Of a stretch of 64,000 nucleotides of DNA, positions 32,510 through 45,422 are shown piece after piece. A program made the position numbers and the translations under genes. The DNA is from Plumapathes pennacea. Its lineage: Eukaryota; Cnidaria; Anthozoa; Antipatharia; Myriopathidae. Within the stretch, counting starts at the first letter, position 1. Every line of letters begins with the position of its first letter. The stretch lies in the NCBI GenBank assembly GCA_964036295.1, contig OZ038467.1, positions 1,617,501 to 1,681,500 of the forward strand, given 5' to 3'. A model generated the notes under the pieces. It saw nothing but the letters and a program-made list of their open reading frames with translations. It ran no database searches and had not been told where the DNA came from.

Positions 32510-34276
32510 ATGGGACGAGTCCGAAACGAATTATATCGCCCAGCAGAGTTGTACTCTTCTGTCGCACTGGATGGGAAGAATAGTAAGCGTCGGCAGAGCT
32601 GGACCGTTGGGCTGTTTGACTTGTCCTCTGGCCTTCAGTATGAAACCAACCAACCTCCTCCCTACCCCTGTAGGTACGAAAAGTGGGTGCAGGACCCCAA
32701 GCCCCACACGTCCATAACATTCGTTTTACACTGCGTTGAGGAGAATGAGGTAAATACAAAGTGGCGTGCTCTTAGACACGGTGCGGATCTTAAGGTTGTC
32801 ACGTGCTGTATCTTCGCTCCAACAACCTCATTTTTTAGTTTTGTATTTGGCAATCAGCAAGGAAGATCAAATCGTTTTAAAAAAATGTATTGGCCTTCCC
32901 CCAGCTTTGTTCCATGTATCCGTTGTCTTTTATGACAAGAACCCTTTATAAAACGTACAACAATGTACCAGATACCACCACCACCATCGTCATAAAGTTC
33001 GTCTTTTCAGTTGACCACAACTAAATGATTTTTATGTAGTATGAAAATCGTGTTGATTATTTGTGACTTTATTATTATTTTGTAGTGGTTGGGTTGAACC
33101 AGTTTTACATACTTATGAGGTGTCCTGCACAACTGCTAACAGAAGGATGTTCCGACAAGTCGCAAGGGATTCCTGTGGCGAGTCCATGGAACCCACAGTT
33201 GGAGATTCAGTTCTCTTTGGTGAAATATCTGGAGTGAAAGGTAGAAGCCAGTACATCAATTTTTTGTGTTTAACAATTTTAATATTAGATTTATTTTAGT
33301 TTTACGAAAACAGATGGATTTTCTGCCTGTTGCTTTGCGAGGCCAGGAAAATACCGTCACTCTGCGAAACCGAGCCAACATACCACAGGCTGTCTCAACA
33401 ACAACCAATAAGAAATCATGAAAGAATGGTCTTACCTTTGCCATACTTCTATTGGTTTATGAAAGCTAAATTCTGATTGGACAAAGCCTTTGATGCCACA
33501 GAAGTTGTTTGTCGGTTTGGTTTTACAGATGGTATTTTTCAGCTTGGCAAAGCAACTTGACTCCCCATACATCCAAGGGTTAATAAATTATGTACCAGTT
33601 TTAGCATTTTCTCACCTTTATCAACCATCATCATCTACAACGGTACAGCTTTTCAAAGTGTGTTTCACACTCCGTGTGTTTCACAGCCGAGCAAGAACAT
33701 GCATGTTATTCTTTGCTCCTATGCCACATGTACTCAGAGTTTATGTAACTTACAAAATGGCTCATAGAATCAAGGGATTTTTCAACTAAACACGGGTGGG
33801 AGATATGGCACTCTACAACAATATTCTCTCAATTTTTCAGCTCCCATTTGTGTTATTTGTGGGACCCATGCCAGTGATACTGATGACAAAAATAATAGGG
33901 ATTTTTACCATTGGATCAAGTTTTTGTTTGTGACAGGATATTATCAGGTGAGCTGCATAATAATATCTGTTTACATAGACTGTCTTAGACAGCTGGGATT
34001 GATTGATACAGTAAGTACCACAATATCATCATTGTTTTGTCCTACAAGGGGCAGGGGCATGGCAGTACATTACTCGAAGCAATGGAGAGGATCCTAAGGA
34101 CAGGGAAACGCCGGCCCATTCGAGTGGAAAGTGCCAATAAAGCGACACCCTTCTTCAAAAAACAGGGATACTGTGAAATTGGAGATCCAATAGAATGCAT
34201 CAATTCTGGGTCACCGCTTTTTAGAGTCCTACAGAAAATGGAAAAATTTGGTTCTTTGGACCCAAAACTATTTTGA
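32510..34276 (+). CDS. GNAT-family N-acetyltransferase-like protein, gene model partial
   Basis: Coding blocks: about 32510-32749 (start MGRVRNELYRPAELYSS; an upstream in-frame ATG is at 32450), about 33086-33240 (ends SVLFGEISGVK), 33842-33948 (PICVICGTHASDTDDKN, ends GYYQ), and 34048-34276 (GQGHGSTLLEAMERIL to the stop). The YYQGQGHGSTLLEA junction is the acetyl-CoA pyrophosphate loop (Q-x-x-G-x-G/A) followed by a helix, and VESANKATPFFKKQGY is the usual strand-helix-strand end of GNAT folds. Blocks 2, 3 and 4 join in frame; block 1 to 2 does not, so an exon between 32,750 and 33,085 is probably missing. Substrate unknown. Confidence 0.55.
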
Positions 34277-35220
34277 ATTCAAAATCTAACATGGTCATTG
34301 ATCATGTCAAGCACATTATTATTGATGTCAACATCACAATGGACAAACATGGCGGACAGATAATGGTTCTGACACAGAACAGAAGATGACTGCAGGCATG
34401 TGGTCGAAAATAATTAAGTAAGTAGCATGGCTTTGTCACTAAAACAAAATACAACTTAGAGCTGCATTTGTCTAGTGCTGTGGTGCTCACACAGGTATAA
34501 TAGGGCACAGAAAGGGCATTCAGCTCATTTATTTCAAGTCATTATTTTCTTATGAGAATTTCAAAACACAAAGCCTGTGATTAACTAATGCTTTTATGGG
34601 GCCCTTTTATATATGCATTTTATTGATATTGAAAGAAACATGCAATGTTGGTGCAAAAAATTGTATTGACGCATCACATTTACCGTATAGGTATATTCCA
34701 AACATGGAAATATAGTACTTCAGATGTAAGGAATATACCAGTACAATAAAACTATCCTCCAACACGTGCAATATTGATTTCTATATTTAATTTTACTCGT
34801 TCGAAACTATTCGTCGTAAAACGACGTAGGTAGAACGATATAAAAACTAATACATTTTCCAATTTTATCACATCAAGAACGTGCATGACAAAAGTAAAGG
34901 TTTTTCCTGAGCAAACCAACGTGTGTACTTTTGACTGATTGCTATATTTTGTGGTTTTGGCTTCTTCTCAGGTCAACCATGGCAAGATATGAGTTTTCTG
35001 TATGTGCCTTGTGAGCATGTAATTTTTTATGTTGGAGTTTTTGTGCGTACTTGATTTTTTATTTTCATTGTTTTCTAGGTCTATGGTTAGGGTTGGGTTT
35101 CAGGTTATGTTTAGAGCAATTTACTTTTAGATCGCGAGATACGAAATAAAAATAAATATGCAAATTTTAAAGACTCTTATATCGTGCCAGGTCGCTCAGG
35201 TTGCCTGAACTTCAGTAAAG
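34277..35220. other. Intergenic, no gene recognised
   Basis: Low-complexity, AT-rich sequence between two convergent genes. The minus-strand gene to the right may use an AATAAA near 35,257-35,275. No RNA gene seen. Confidence 0.35.
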
Positions 35221-35661
35221 AATACCACAGTCAGGCGTTTGCACCTTTTTAGGCCATTTATTGGAATAAATAAATGTGACGCGTACATCAGGGTGTTTCT
35301 TGCTATCAAACACGTGGTAATGGCTCCTGGTTGCCCTGCTTGCTTCTAAATATACCTGCGGAAATTCGAGAAGATGTCGAAAGAAGTAAATTAAGTTGGA
35401 ACAAGTAGCTGATTTTATCTGTGGGCACATATGTTTGTGCAGTGGTTTGTACAATGGTACATCTGGGTCTCGTACTATAAGAAAATGGCCGAAACTTGTG
35501 TTTTAAAAAACGTACATTTTCTAGTACAGCTTTATCCAGGTAGAAATATTTTTCAGGGACACTGCTGAAAAGAGGGCGACGACTGAGACAAATATAAAAA
35601 GCAAGAATGATCAATTTTTTTTAATATGAAAAAAGTGAAACTTTACAAACCCCATGATCAG

Positions 35662-38600
35662 TTAAGCCGAGCAAGGTCCATCTGAAACCAGGATGTCATC
35701 TAAAGCTATGTCTCCAGCGTAGCCGTCGCCACGAACGCCCTCAAAAATAATCTGCAAGTAAGTTTAAAATGAGTGGTTTCACGTCAACTGATGCAGACTT
35801 GAGTACAATTCGATTAGACTACTTAAATGTCACAATCTTAAGCTCCTAAGGCCTTGTTACACTGTGCAAGTTGCTGAAGAATTGCGCAGTGTAACAGCTT
35901 GTTTCACTTTCTTTTTGTTGATGTTGCGCACAACGTTGCACGAAGCAGAACTCGGTTCTACTTTCGCAACGCGTTGCAGCAGCTTGCAACGCCATTGCAT
36001 AGTGTAACACCCCTCCAGCAACTTGTCTCGCAATTTTTGCACAGTGTAACAGCGCCTTTAGAAGTGTTTATTTACACACCTTGAAAGGAGTCGAAGAAAC
36101 GAGATCAACCTTGGCTTGGAGCCACTTTCTTTTTTGATTACCGCTTTTGGTCCACAAAATTGTTCCATCGTCCTTTAGGACTTCCAAGGAACCGACGTTC
36201 TTTCCAAACATGTTGTACCAGAAGTCCAGACATTTCGTTGGGGTGGCTTGGTACTCTTTAGTGCTAATCAACCGCCCCTTATATCCTTGTTGATACGGAG
36301 TGGACGCCTCAAGGTAGATATAATATCCTGTTTGGGTATTAAGAGAAGTGCTATAAAATGGTAAGTCAACTGTAGGTCCAAACAGGTCGGAAAGCCTGAT
36401 TTGACTTTTGACAGCCGGACAATCCCATTCAATGCGCAGTCCGACGCTTTAATTACGGTTTGTATATAGACGTTTTAATTTCTGGCACTGAACATGTCTC
36501 TATGCAAGGATAGTCCAGAAAAATCTTATAATATTCCCATCCGACTTTGACGGGAATGATACCGGCATCGCGAAGGCAATGAGTTTAGTTCTCTAAAAAG
36601 GTCATTAACCCTTTCCCCCTTTCCCCTTATCACCTTCCTTGTATGGTGAGTGGTTATTTTTCGGTCCTGTGTTGCTACTTGGTGTCCCACCCGTCTGCCA
36701 CCACCAGTGATAGCGATAGCCGTCCGGGGTCACGGAGTTGTTCGGATCGTTGATCCATGTACAGTACGTGTATCCCGTACTGGGCTCCCCAAAGTCGCAG
36801 AAATCGTCTGAAAAGATAACTCGTGCGCATGAGTCACCATTATCATCATCATCATCAGTTTTAACCTTGTGAAGTACGACAAGCAATTACGCGCCTTATT
36901 TGGCAACCCGGAAACGTGCCAGGAAACGAAAACTAATCTTGTTTGCATAAACTTTTAATATTCCAATAAATTTGCACTTTTCAAACAAGTCGGTTTGAAA
37001 AGGGTTGACACTATTACTCAATCGACATTTGAAAGCCCTCAACATGGCGGATTTCGAGAAATTCAGGCGTACAACGGGTTGCATTATGACGGTCCTTTTT
37101 ATAGATAGTGCTCCTGGCCTGAACTAAAGGGTTTAAAATATAAACAAGTGACATACGCGTTGGTTCAGGAGGTTCATTGGTCGAGATCACGGTAGTAGGG
37201 GCCTCAGTGATAGGGACTTCGGTAGTAGGGGCCTCAGTGATAGGGACTTCGGTGGTAGGGGCCTCAGTGGTGGGAACCTCGGTTGCAGGGGCCTCAGTGG
37301 TGGGGACCTTGGTGGTTGGAACGCTTCCTGAACATGATCCTTCTGTAAAAACGATATCATCCACGGCTATATCGCTTCGAAAATGTGTACCTTTGACTCC
37401 TTCGATAATAATCTAAAGAAAGAATGTACCAGCGACTTTAGCCGACTTGATTTGACTATTTGTGTCAGGGTATGTCTTGAGAGTCCTTAAAATATATCGA
37501 CAAAATTGTCGGTACTATGAAGACCACCGTTTGCAAACCCCTCGTCAAACACTCGTACTCGTTTTTGAAATATATCACGAGTGTTTTATGATACCATACA
37601 AAAAGCAGTCCTGTTTGGCTTCATTGGCCTCATTCTGTTTGTATTGCTTTACAAGCCCTTTGGCTTCTACTCGTCCCCAGTCGTCTCTCGTAATCGCGTG
37701 GGGACTCGCGGCGCGGGGAGTCCCGTCGTCCCTCGCGCAACCTTCTCTCCTTCCCTTCACTCCCCGCGAGCCACCCGCGCGGATAAGAGAGGCGACTGGG
37801 GACGAATCAGTTATGGCTCACCTGGTATTTTGAAGAACTTGATATATCGATCTTCTCAGTTTTCCAACCTTCTCCCTGGTCGCCATCTAAGCCCCAGAGT
37901 TTGTTCGTTGAACTCGCGTCCCTCAAATATACGTTCAAACTGCCCATGCTGTCACCAAACATGCAAAACCAGAACGACATGCACCTCCCCGATGTAGACG
38001 GGAACTGTTTGCTGAGGACACGCGCGTTCTGTCCGATTTCCACGGGGGCCGAGGACTCGAAGTATATGTAGTTCCCTGTGACAACAGATAACGAAGGAGA
38101 GATTATATCCCCTTCTCAGGCTATTTGTCTCCTTCATTTCCTTCTAACTTCCTTCCTTTTTCTTCTATTCGTTACCGTCTTCCTTGGCCCGGTCATTGAA
38201 AGCACGGTCAAAATTTTCATTTTCATTTTTGAGCTGAAAAACGAGAATCTTTAAATTTGCTCATAAAACAAGTTCTTTGCTATCTTTTGAGCTTCAACAG
38301 ACTTTTTGGTTAGTTTTTATTGGTCAAAAGCACGAGAGAAAGAATTTGGTTAATCCTGGGTTATCTTAATCCAGCTTTAAATATAACCGGACCCTGACTT
38401 GTTTCTTGCAATACTTCGTTTCTTTTCTCAGCTTCCTTCTTGAGTTCTTCCTTCCTCCCTCATTGCCTTTTTTTTTTCTCCTTCACTTCCTACTTCACTT
38501 TTTCTCTTCCTGTATTATGCCTCTCTTTTATTTCTTCCTCCTCCTGCCAACGTCTTTTCACGTCCGTAAATGTTCGTTATTCAGTCTCAGTAAATGCTGT

Positions 38601-39831
38601 ATGTACAAACCAGAGCCAGATGTGTGATCTCCGGGAGGCCCGGTCGAAGAGCTTGGTGTAGTACCCGTATGTCGGGCCCAGTCCAGCGGAGCCGAGTCAT
38701 CACTGTCCTGAGTCCAATGACACCAGCCGTCCGCCTCAAACTCGCAATCGTCGGCACCTAAAAGAAGTCAGCCACAGTAATTTATACAGTGCTTTACTTT
38801 ACTGACGCAATTTCAGGTTGTCTGAAGTGCATTTTTACTTCCATTTCCATGACGTTCGACTTTGGAGTAAAGGTTTGCTTACAATCAGTCGCGATATTTT
38901 TTCTATAGACTCGCCCTCGCTTACTACTGTCTACTACTGGATTGCCTTGTGTTCTCTTATGTACCGAGCGAGCAGTCTCTCATATCACATGCGCCTTGGT
39001 TCATTTTGTCACCGACGCAGTCTTTCCCGCCATTCTTCGGAGATGGATCGTCGCACGACCTCGTTCTGGTGTGCGTTCCTTTATTGCATGTGACACTGCA
39101 GGTGCTCCACGCAGACCATCGACCCCAGTGCCCATCAACAGGAGCTGACGGTAAGAAGAATGGAAAAGACATTTAATCTGATTTTATTTCACGAGAAAAT
39201 AAGCAAAAGACGAGAATACTTGAAAGCCTTGGTTGCTCCTTCAAATAACGTTCAGGTAACGTTCGTACCATTGCAGTCTTCGTCTGAGCATTTGGCCGTC
39301 TGGGTATCCACGCCAAATTGGTCCACGCCCGGGCACCTGGCCCGGTCACTTGAAGCGCAAAAGCGCTGGCGGTACTTCTCGCAGGAGGGGGCAGGACTAC
39401 AAGGTCCAAAATCGGACCACGAACTCCAACCTTCACTGGAACCTGAGACAGAGAATGATAAACAATTTGGAAAAAGAAACTTTTGATAGTAAAGACCATG
39501 ATGAGTGGAAAAGTGGAGTAAGCAGAAATTAAGAAATATATAACGCATTCCCGTGTAATATCGCCTCGTCTAAACACGCGGGAAGTTGAAAGAACACGAG
39601 AGTAGCACAGGGAAAGCACGAGGCAATTCTTTTATAAAATAATTTAGTCGATAAAATACACGAAAAATTATATGTGCGCGTAATATACTCTCATCTAACA
39701 TGGTTTTTTTAGCCAATCAGAACGCGCGTAGTATCATAGTTATTTTATAAAGAAGAAGAATACAGGCAGAGCAAATAGAGGTACTGGTGTAAGAGAAGGA
39801 CGAAAACAATAAAATAAAAGAGAGAGATATA

Positions 39832-39865
<34 letters not shown>

Positions 39866-42800
39866 TTATTGATAAGCTGGGCTGATGGGTAAAAACATTC
39901 GATTCGCTTCCAAACATTCTGGACTGGGACTGACTCTGGAAATAGATGTGTCTGGGCTGTTCCAGATTTCTTTTTCCTCTATAGTCCCAAAATAAGTTAC
40001 ACACCTGACTGACAGTCGTACAATGCATTCAATTCGAATATATCATTCTGGCTGAACCCGTTTCGCTGCCCCAGGGTCTTGCTGGGATCCCCCAATGCAA
40101 GAAGAGTCGGCTGACCATTTTTACTGAACGACATACTCCCATAATGCATCAAGCTGTCGTAATCATAGTTCCTTTTGAGGCGGTCAATTTGTCCGTGCGA
40201 ATACTTGTTAAAATTGTGTTCCTTCCCTGAAAATAAAGGAATTTGTTAACTACTTCTTAATATTTAAACTAAGAAAATCAATGCCGGGTGAGGATGAACT
40301 GAATTTTCGTTACTAAAATATTCATTAATATTAATATATAATACAAATTTACTGAAGTACCTTCTTCGATGTTTTCCCACATGACCTCAACAAACTGATT
40401 CCTGTCAGGTCGAGACTGCTCGTGCCAGAAACCCGACGCGTGCATCATCTCGTGCATGATGGTTCCCTTGTGATTGCAACCGTTACCAAGCGACAGATCC
40501 TGGGATCCAGATGCCCAATATTTGACGCCAACGCTTGAGTAGCAGCTAAAGGAAGAAAAATTAATAGAATTTTCAAATCTATCGATCTGTATTAGTTATC
40601 ATTTATAGTATGACATTTCATTTCATTCATTTCATGACAGTAAAGGATTCGTTGCGCGTGGAATTATTTTCTCCGCACATAGTTACACGTGACTAATGAC
40701 GTCATACTGATCAATCATAGCCTCGATATCACTTACCCGCTATTGTAGACGAAACGTACCCAGTTCTTCTCGTTTGTATGAGGCACCCACTTGATACACG
40801 TATGAGTGGAGAACTCAGCAGCAGCTTCCTTGATATTTTGCTCATATCCTTTGGAAACTATCAGTTAAAAGACAAATTACCAGGGAAACGTATATTCATA
40901 CAATGGTCCTTTTCTGGTCACACTACCCACTGAAAACTCATCATCTCAGGCATTATAATTGCCAGAAATGGAAAGACAATCAAAAAATAACTGTGCAGAC
41001 ATGCAAAATTTGAGGTCCATAGATTTTGATAAAGCATAAATTTGCAGGCACTCAGAACTAAGGCCGAGCTGCTGATTTTTTTGTCACATGGTGAATTTTG
41101 GGTCATGTGCCCGATCCTGCAAAAAAGCTATTATCAGGACGAACGTGAAGATTACTAGTGCCGATGTGTCACACAGCAGATCTATGCAGGAAGCCGACTC
41201 ATTTACTTTGTTTTGGAGATTCTGCAGCTTTGCGGGGTTTAGAATTATCGACAGCAGACTTACTTAGTGTTGGATCGATCTCGTACGGAATCCGTTTCGA
41301 TTTCCAGATGTAATGTCGTCCACGTCTGGCGTTCCTTTTTACGACGTTTTTCCCGTCCAGTGGTGCGTCCACGTCTCCCTCGTCGGACAGGTCCATTTCA
41401 TCTTTCTCTGTCAGAGCTATGTCTCCTTCAAACAGATTTGGCTCGACGTCCACATCTAACAAGAACAACAGACGAACATCTGAGTGAATATCTACTAGCG
41501 ACAGGAAACTGTGCAGTGTATTCCGTTTACACTCGCGCGCGCATGGGACTGAACCATTCGGCAGTAATCCGCAAGTGACTTTATATCTACTTTAGCCAAC
41601 TCGTAATTCCACAAACCACTGGCATGACTGGTGTTGCAGTAAACGATATACTGCCGATTTTGTGTAAGGACATTGACCAGTTGAGGTCTGACCAAAGTTG
41701 CAAATTAAGGAATTACCGTAAAGTGTTATTCAACGATTAAAAGGTCGTAAGACCATTTTTTGTTTTATCCTAAGGTATATCTGATGATCAAGATATGATC
41801 CCGTGTTTGAGATGTACACGGTTGGACCGGCTTATGACGGTATATAGCTGCTCTGCAGTCTAATGGTTGAGTCAAACCCATAAAAGTAATAATTGAAGAA
41901 AACCTCCACTCACAGTAGGTCAATACCCAATCAGCCCATCTGCCATACTAAATTTATAAAAATTAAAACTGTTTTCACCTTGTTATGGTATTTCAAGCCA
42001 CCACTTACCAGCCTTGTTGGATAGCTCTTTCCAATGGTTGCATCTGATAGCTAAAGTACTGCAATAAAGATTTATCGACGACCGACTTAATGCTTATCAA
42101 CACAAACCTTCGTTGATTTTCGTGATTCGTTCCATGGCGCTGAGGTCATTGTCATCTCGTAAAAGTAGACTGGCAACTAAGTCCTCCCGCAACTCCGCGT
42201 GATCTAAATTAAAAAGAAACGTCATTGGTCCATGCGCATGTCACGTGATTAATAGCAATCACGTCAGAAAGACCTGGTCATAGTGAAATACAGTATCAAG
42301 TCAGGAAGACCTATTGGTTAAAATGATAGAAATCACCCATCAAATCGCAAAAAATAAAGCTCTTTTGGGCATTAATATCTTTTTCTCATTTTGAATCATT
42401 TTGAGATACGGTTCGACACACCAAATCTCGAACAATGTTTCAAGTCCCTGAATCAACAATACTTGTTTGCTTTAGCTATTGGTTAGTTTTAATCGGTCTG
42501 ACAGTAGCAAACCAACAGTGCCTCTTGAGACAGACGTTCCAGTTGGTCAATTTAACAGCTGTGTAATTCGCAGGACACAAAGTAATAATTGTCCTGTCGG
42601 TGGGTTCAGTTCTAGGACATGAGCAACAGCACTATGTCAACTAGGATATCTATTACATTTTCCGGGCGTTACAAGTTGGGCTAACAAAGATCGAAAGGAC
42701 TTAGCATAAACCGACTAAATAAATGAATTAAAGGATAAAGAACGGTATACCTATATAAATATATAAGGAGACAGGGATTGAGGAAGGAAGTAGAAAAAGC

Positions 42801-43715
42801 GAACGAAAAGGGCCGAAAATATAGAAGGAAATCCTGACAGGAAAACAATAACTGGAACCATGAAGGAGAATGAAAGAGGTGGAAGGACAGACAGTTAAAG
42901 GAGAAGGAGAGAAAGGACGATTGTAATTGGCTGCAAGAAAAGAAGCGAGGATGAAATGAAGCCACACCATTGTAAAGTATGATGGAAGGAATGAGAGACT
43001 GCTATGCGGTCAGTGATGGTTTTCAGCGACTATAAACTCAAGGCCGGACAAAACTCAAAGTCTGCAGCTGCCTGTGAGTCAATAAATCTTTTTTCAGTTT
43101 TTTATTATTCTTGTTATTTCTAGGTTGCTATGGCGGTAAATCAAGTTCTGAACTTGTTCTGCTCTTTTCACGTTCATATTAGTATATACTCTTCTACGTA
43201 CTATACGCAAAATAATTTGCCAGTCCAGGCCAAGATCAGTAGGACAGAACTAATGAACTGACTGCGCTGTCAATGTGTGTATACTTACTGTCGCCAAATT
43301 AGCGACAATATTCTGTCTGACAACTTTATGACCAATGCCGTCAGTACGAGCAAGCTCAAGCTCACTCCGCCGAAGTTAATGCCGTCTTCGCGATGTCTGT
43401 GACGATGGCCAAAAATACGGCGATGCCGCAAGTTCAAGAAACAGTTTCGATAAATTTGAAGAAGTCTTGCTGTGTTTAAAACCGCGGGTCAATTAAACCC
43501 ATCTTCTCAACTGACCCTGAGCACAAGTCAAGGGTCTGCAGAGCAAACTATAACATGTATTCTTTGTCTCTTCATGAAAACAAACCGATACAAATACGTT
43601 AAGAAGCTCCAGGTTTTACATAAAGTCGTTTATACTCACTTTGAAACTTTTGTAGAACTGGGCTTCCAAAAGCTGAAGGGCCGACAAGAAAAATGAACAA
43701 GATGAGGGGACTCAT
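35662..43715 (-). CDS. Secreted astacin metalloprotease with two TSP1 and two MAM domains, 14 exons, 804 aa
   Basis: Exons: 43715-43640, 42203-42108, 41455-41264, 40857-40737, 40545-40361, 40226-40005, 39442-39269, 39144-38965, 38757-38611, 38075-37822, 37412-37157, 36807-36634, 36327-36080, 35751-35662; all in phase. Signal peptide [17 protein letters not shown]; acidic propeptide; basic maturation site VKRNARR near 102. Astacin: zinc site [12 protein letters not shown] (H193, H197, H203), Met-turn SLMHY (M250, Y252). TSP1 at about 298-355 ([11 protein letters not shown]) and 356-415 ([14 protein letters not shown]). MAM1 about 416-579, Pro/Thr linker 580-634, MAM2 635-804. Extracellular matrix or growth-factor processing is the family role; substrate unknown. 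Alternative upstream Met at 43745. A duplicate first exon lies at 45.35 kb. Confidence 0.93.
35848..36058. mobile_element. Palindromic MITE, 211 bp
   Basis: Ends are inverted repeats: AAGGCCTTGTTACACTGTGCAA on the left and, inverted, AAGGCGCTGTTACACTGTGCAA style text on the right. Several internal GTGTAACA copies. In the last intron of the astacin gene. Confidence 0.85.
37170..37330 (-). repeat. 30-bp coding repeat for a mucin-like Pro/Thr linker
   Basis: Within astacin exon 11, units of 30 bp encode variants of [11 protein letters not shown]. The linker joins the two MAM domains and is rich in Thr/Pro, a likely O-glycosylation region. Confidence 0.9.
37666..37808. mobile_element. GC-rich foldback MITE
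   Basis: Left arm CTCGTCCCCAGTCGTCTCTCG and right arm GAGAGGCGACTGGGGACGA are inverted copies with one mismatch; the centre is GC-rich (CGCGGCGCGGGGAGTC). It ends 14 bp from the exon 10 boundary of the astacin gene, on the intron side. Confidence 0.82.
39834..39863. repeat. (GT)n microsatellite
   Basis: About 30 bp of GT dinucleotide in an astacin-gene intron. Confidence 0.95.
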
Positions 43716-43829
43716 TTTCGATGCTTTCTTCTTCGCGCCGAGCATCGCGGCGCCAAAACTGTGCCGACCCTCCTGACTTCCAACTGACAAAAGTTGTCTA
43801 AACAAACCAAATGAATGCAATCCGTCCAC

Positions 43830-45346
43830 TTTTCTTTTACATCTATCAGACTTGATTACTTTTGATTCTTTTCACACGAGAAGTCCCGTTTTTGTTTGTT
43901 GACACTAGAAGCTAATTGGTAAACTGTCACTCTATCTGATCAAGCATCGCTTCAATTTTGGCGCGGCCAACGCAAGTATCAACGGTATAGCTGGACCTCA
44001 TTTCTCGTTCAGTACGGTATACTTCAGTTTTCGTTGGTTCATTTTCACAGCTGTATTATATATACAAAGAAAAAAAGTTGTCTCGACTGGTATGGATTCA
44101 GCTACAGGACACTGTCGAAGTTGGCAAAACGCTACTGACTAATTAAAATGGCCATAGCTCTGATTTTTATTGAGACCCGGCCGAGTCCCCGCAAACAGTA
44201 CGGCCTTAGCGGCTGTTTCTTTAAGCAACGTAAAACGTCACTGAACTCGCTCGATCTACATGTACTGTATATAAAATGTGACGTGTGTCTTAAAAAAAAT
44301 CAGGAACTATTCTACATAAGTAACTGGGAAACATTTTTAGCCTTTCAGCACGTTTCGTTCCGTAATGCATGCGTGGAAAGGGTGTTGCGCGGCTTTTCAG
44401 CTGGTCTGGAAACGCAGTGGCTGACTTCTGCGTCAGTTATTATTCCAGGAATTTTCTTAAAGAACTGCACGTTTAAATACAAGACTAATAAAGAGAGGAA
44501 TAATAGCAAGCAGACGTTAAGCACGAAAGAAGAACGCAAAACGTGAAAGAAGGACTAAAAATGAAAAGCCAGAAGGCCGGAATCACGAAGAAAGCGGAAG
44601 ACGCGAGAGAAGGAAGAAAGAGGAAAAGCAGTGAGGAGAAAAGGAAGCGAGAGGTGAAGCAGGGAAATCATGGAGGGAGGGAGAGAAGGAAGGAAAAAGT
44701 GAGCGAGGCTTCGATTCAACAATGGGGCAATGAACGCCTGTCTGCGGGATGCTGCGGCGGCGCGTGGGCCAGCATGTTTTTTTTTTTTTTTTTTCAGAAG
44801 GCATCGATTGATTGTTCGATAGCTGTGGTAATAAATCAAGTTGTTATGAGAAATATAGATTGTTTACGTATGATTAGGAGTCGGTTCTGCATTCTCAATC
44901 CTTGCGTTTCCCCGCGCCGCTCCTCCTTCCACAGCGGCAGACCGGGCTTCATTGAAAATTCACGAATCAAACAATCTTGCCCTCTAAATCAGTGTAGGTC
45001 GCTTGCATTAATTCAATTGATGATATATCGAGGTAAAGATTAGTTTGAAAAATTTGTGACCGCGGGCGCCAGCTTACTTCTTCTGCCTTGTAATACTACA
45101 TGTACACAGCCAAGTAAATGCTAAAAAAAATTGACTGTGTGGTTTTATAATACACTGTTTCTGATAACAGGTTTCGCGCTTTAAACGGCTTTTTTTTGGC
45201 AACACCGGATTACCTACAAAACGAGTTCAATCGATGCGAACGCTCAGCTCTCTCGCCAGCGGGACAAAGCAACTCGTCCGATGTAAACTAAGAAGCGGCT
45301 CCAGAAATTTTGATAAGTCAGAAAAAAAAAATCGTATGATACTCAC
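43830..45346. other. Upstream region of the astacin gene
   Basis: No other gene supported. Holds an 18-nt T run at 44,777-44,794 and purine-rich sequence 44,540-44,710 (AGAAGG-type) whose long frame is an artefact of composition. It should contain the promoter for the 43.7-kb first exon. Confidence 0.4.
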
Positions 45347-45422
45347 TTTGAAACTTCCGTAGAACCGGGCTTCCAAAAGCTGAAGGGCCGACAAGAAAAA
45401 CGAACAACACGAGGGAACTCAT
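45347..45422 (-). CDS. Duplicate signal-peptide exon of the astacin gene
   Basis: 76 bp from ATG to a GTGAGT donor, the same length and end phase as exon 1 at 43,715-43,640. Reads [17 protein letters not shown], differing from exon 1 by conservative changes. Flanks match too: both are preceded on the minus strand by text ending in CTCGAGGCA/CTCGGCGCG-type sequence and followed by intron similarity. No astacin, TSP1 or MAM exon lies between the two, so it is either an alternative first exon spliced to exon 2 at 42,203 or a leftover of a promoter/exon duplication. The frame is intact. Confidence 0.75.

Noticed and set aside
33086-33240. Alternative frame QFYILMRCPAQLLTEG in the GNAT-like gene
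   Set aside because: Open, but it cannot be joined in phase to the next exon, which carries the clear GNAT end; the other frame can.
38406-38661. Plus-strand Phe/Leu/Ser ORFs
   Set aside because: Pyrimidine-rich intron sequence (TTCCTCC runs) of the minus-strand astacin gene.
44543-45043. 166-residue Lys/Arg/Glu ORF upstream of the astacin gene
   Set aside because: Purine-rich low-complexity tract (AGAAGGAAG) followed by a homopolymer; no domain.
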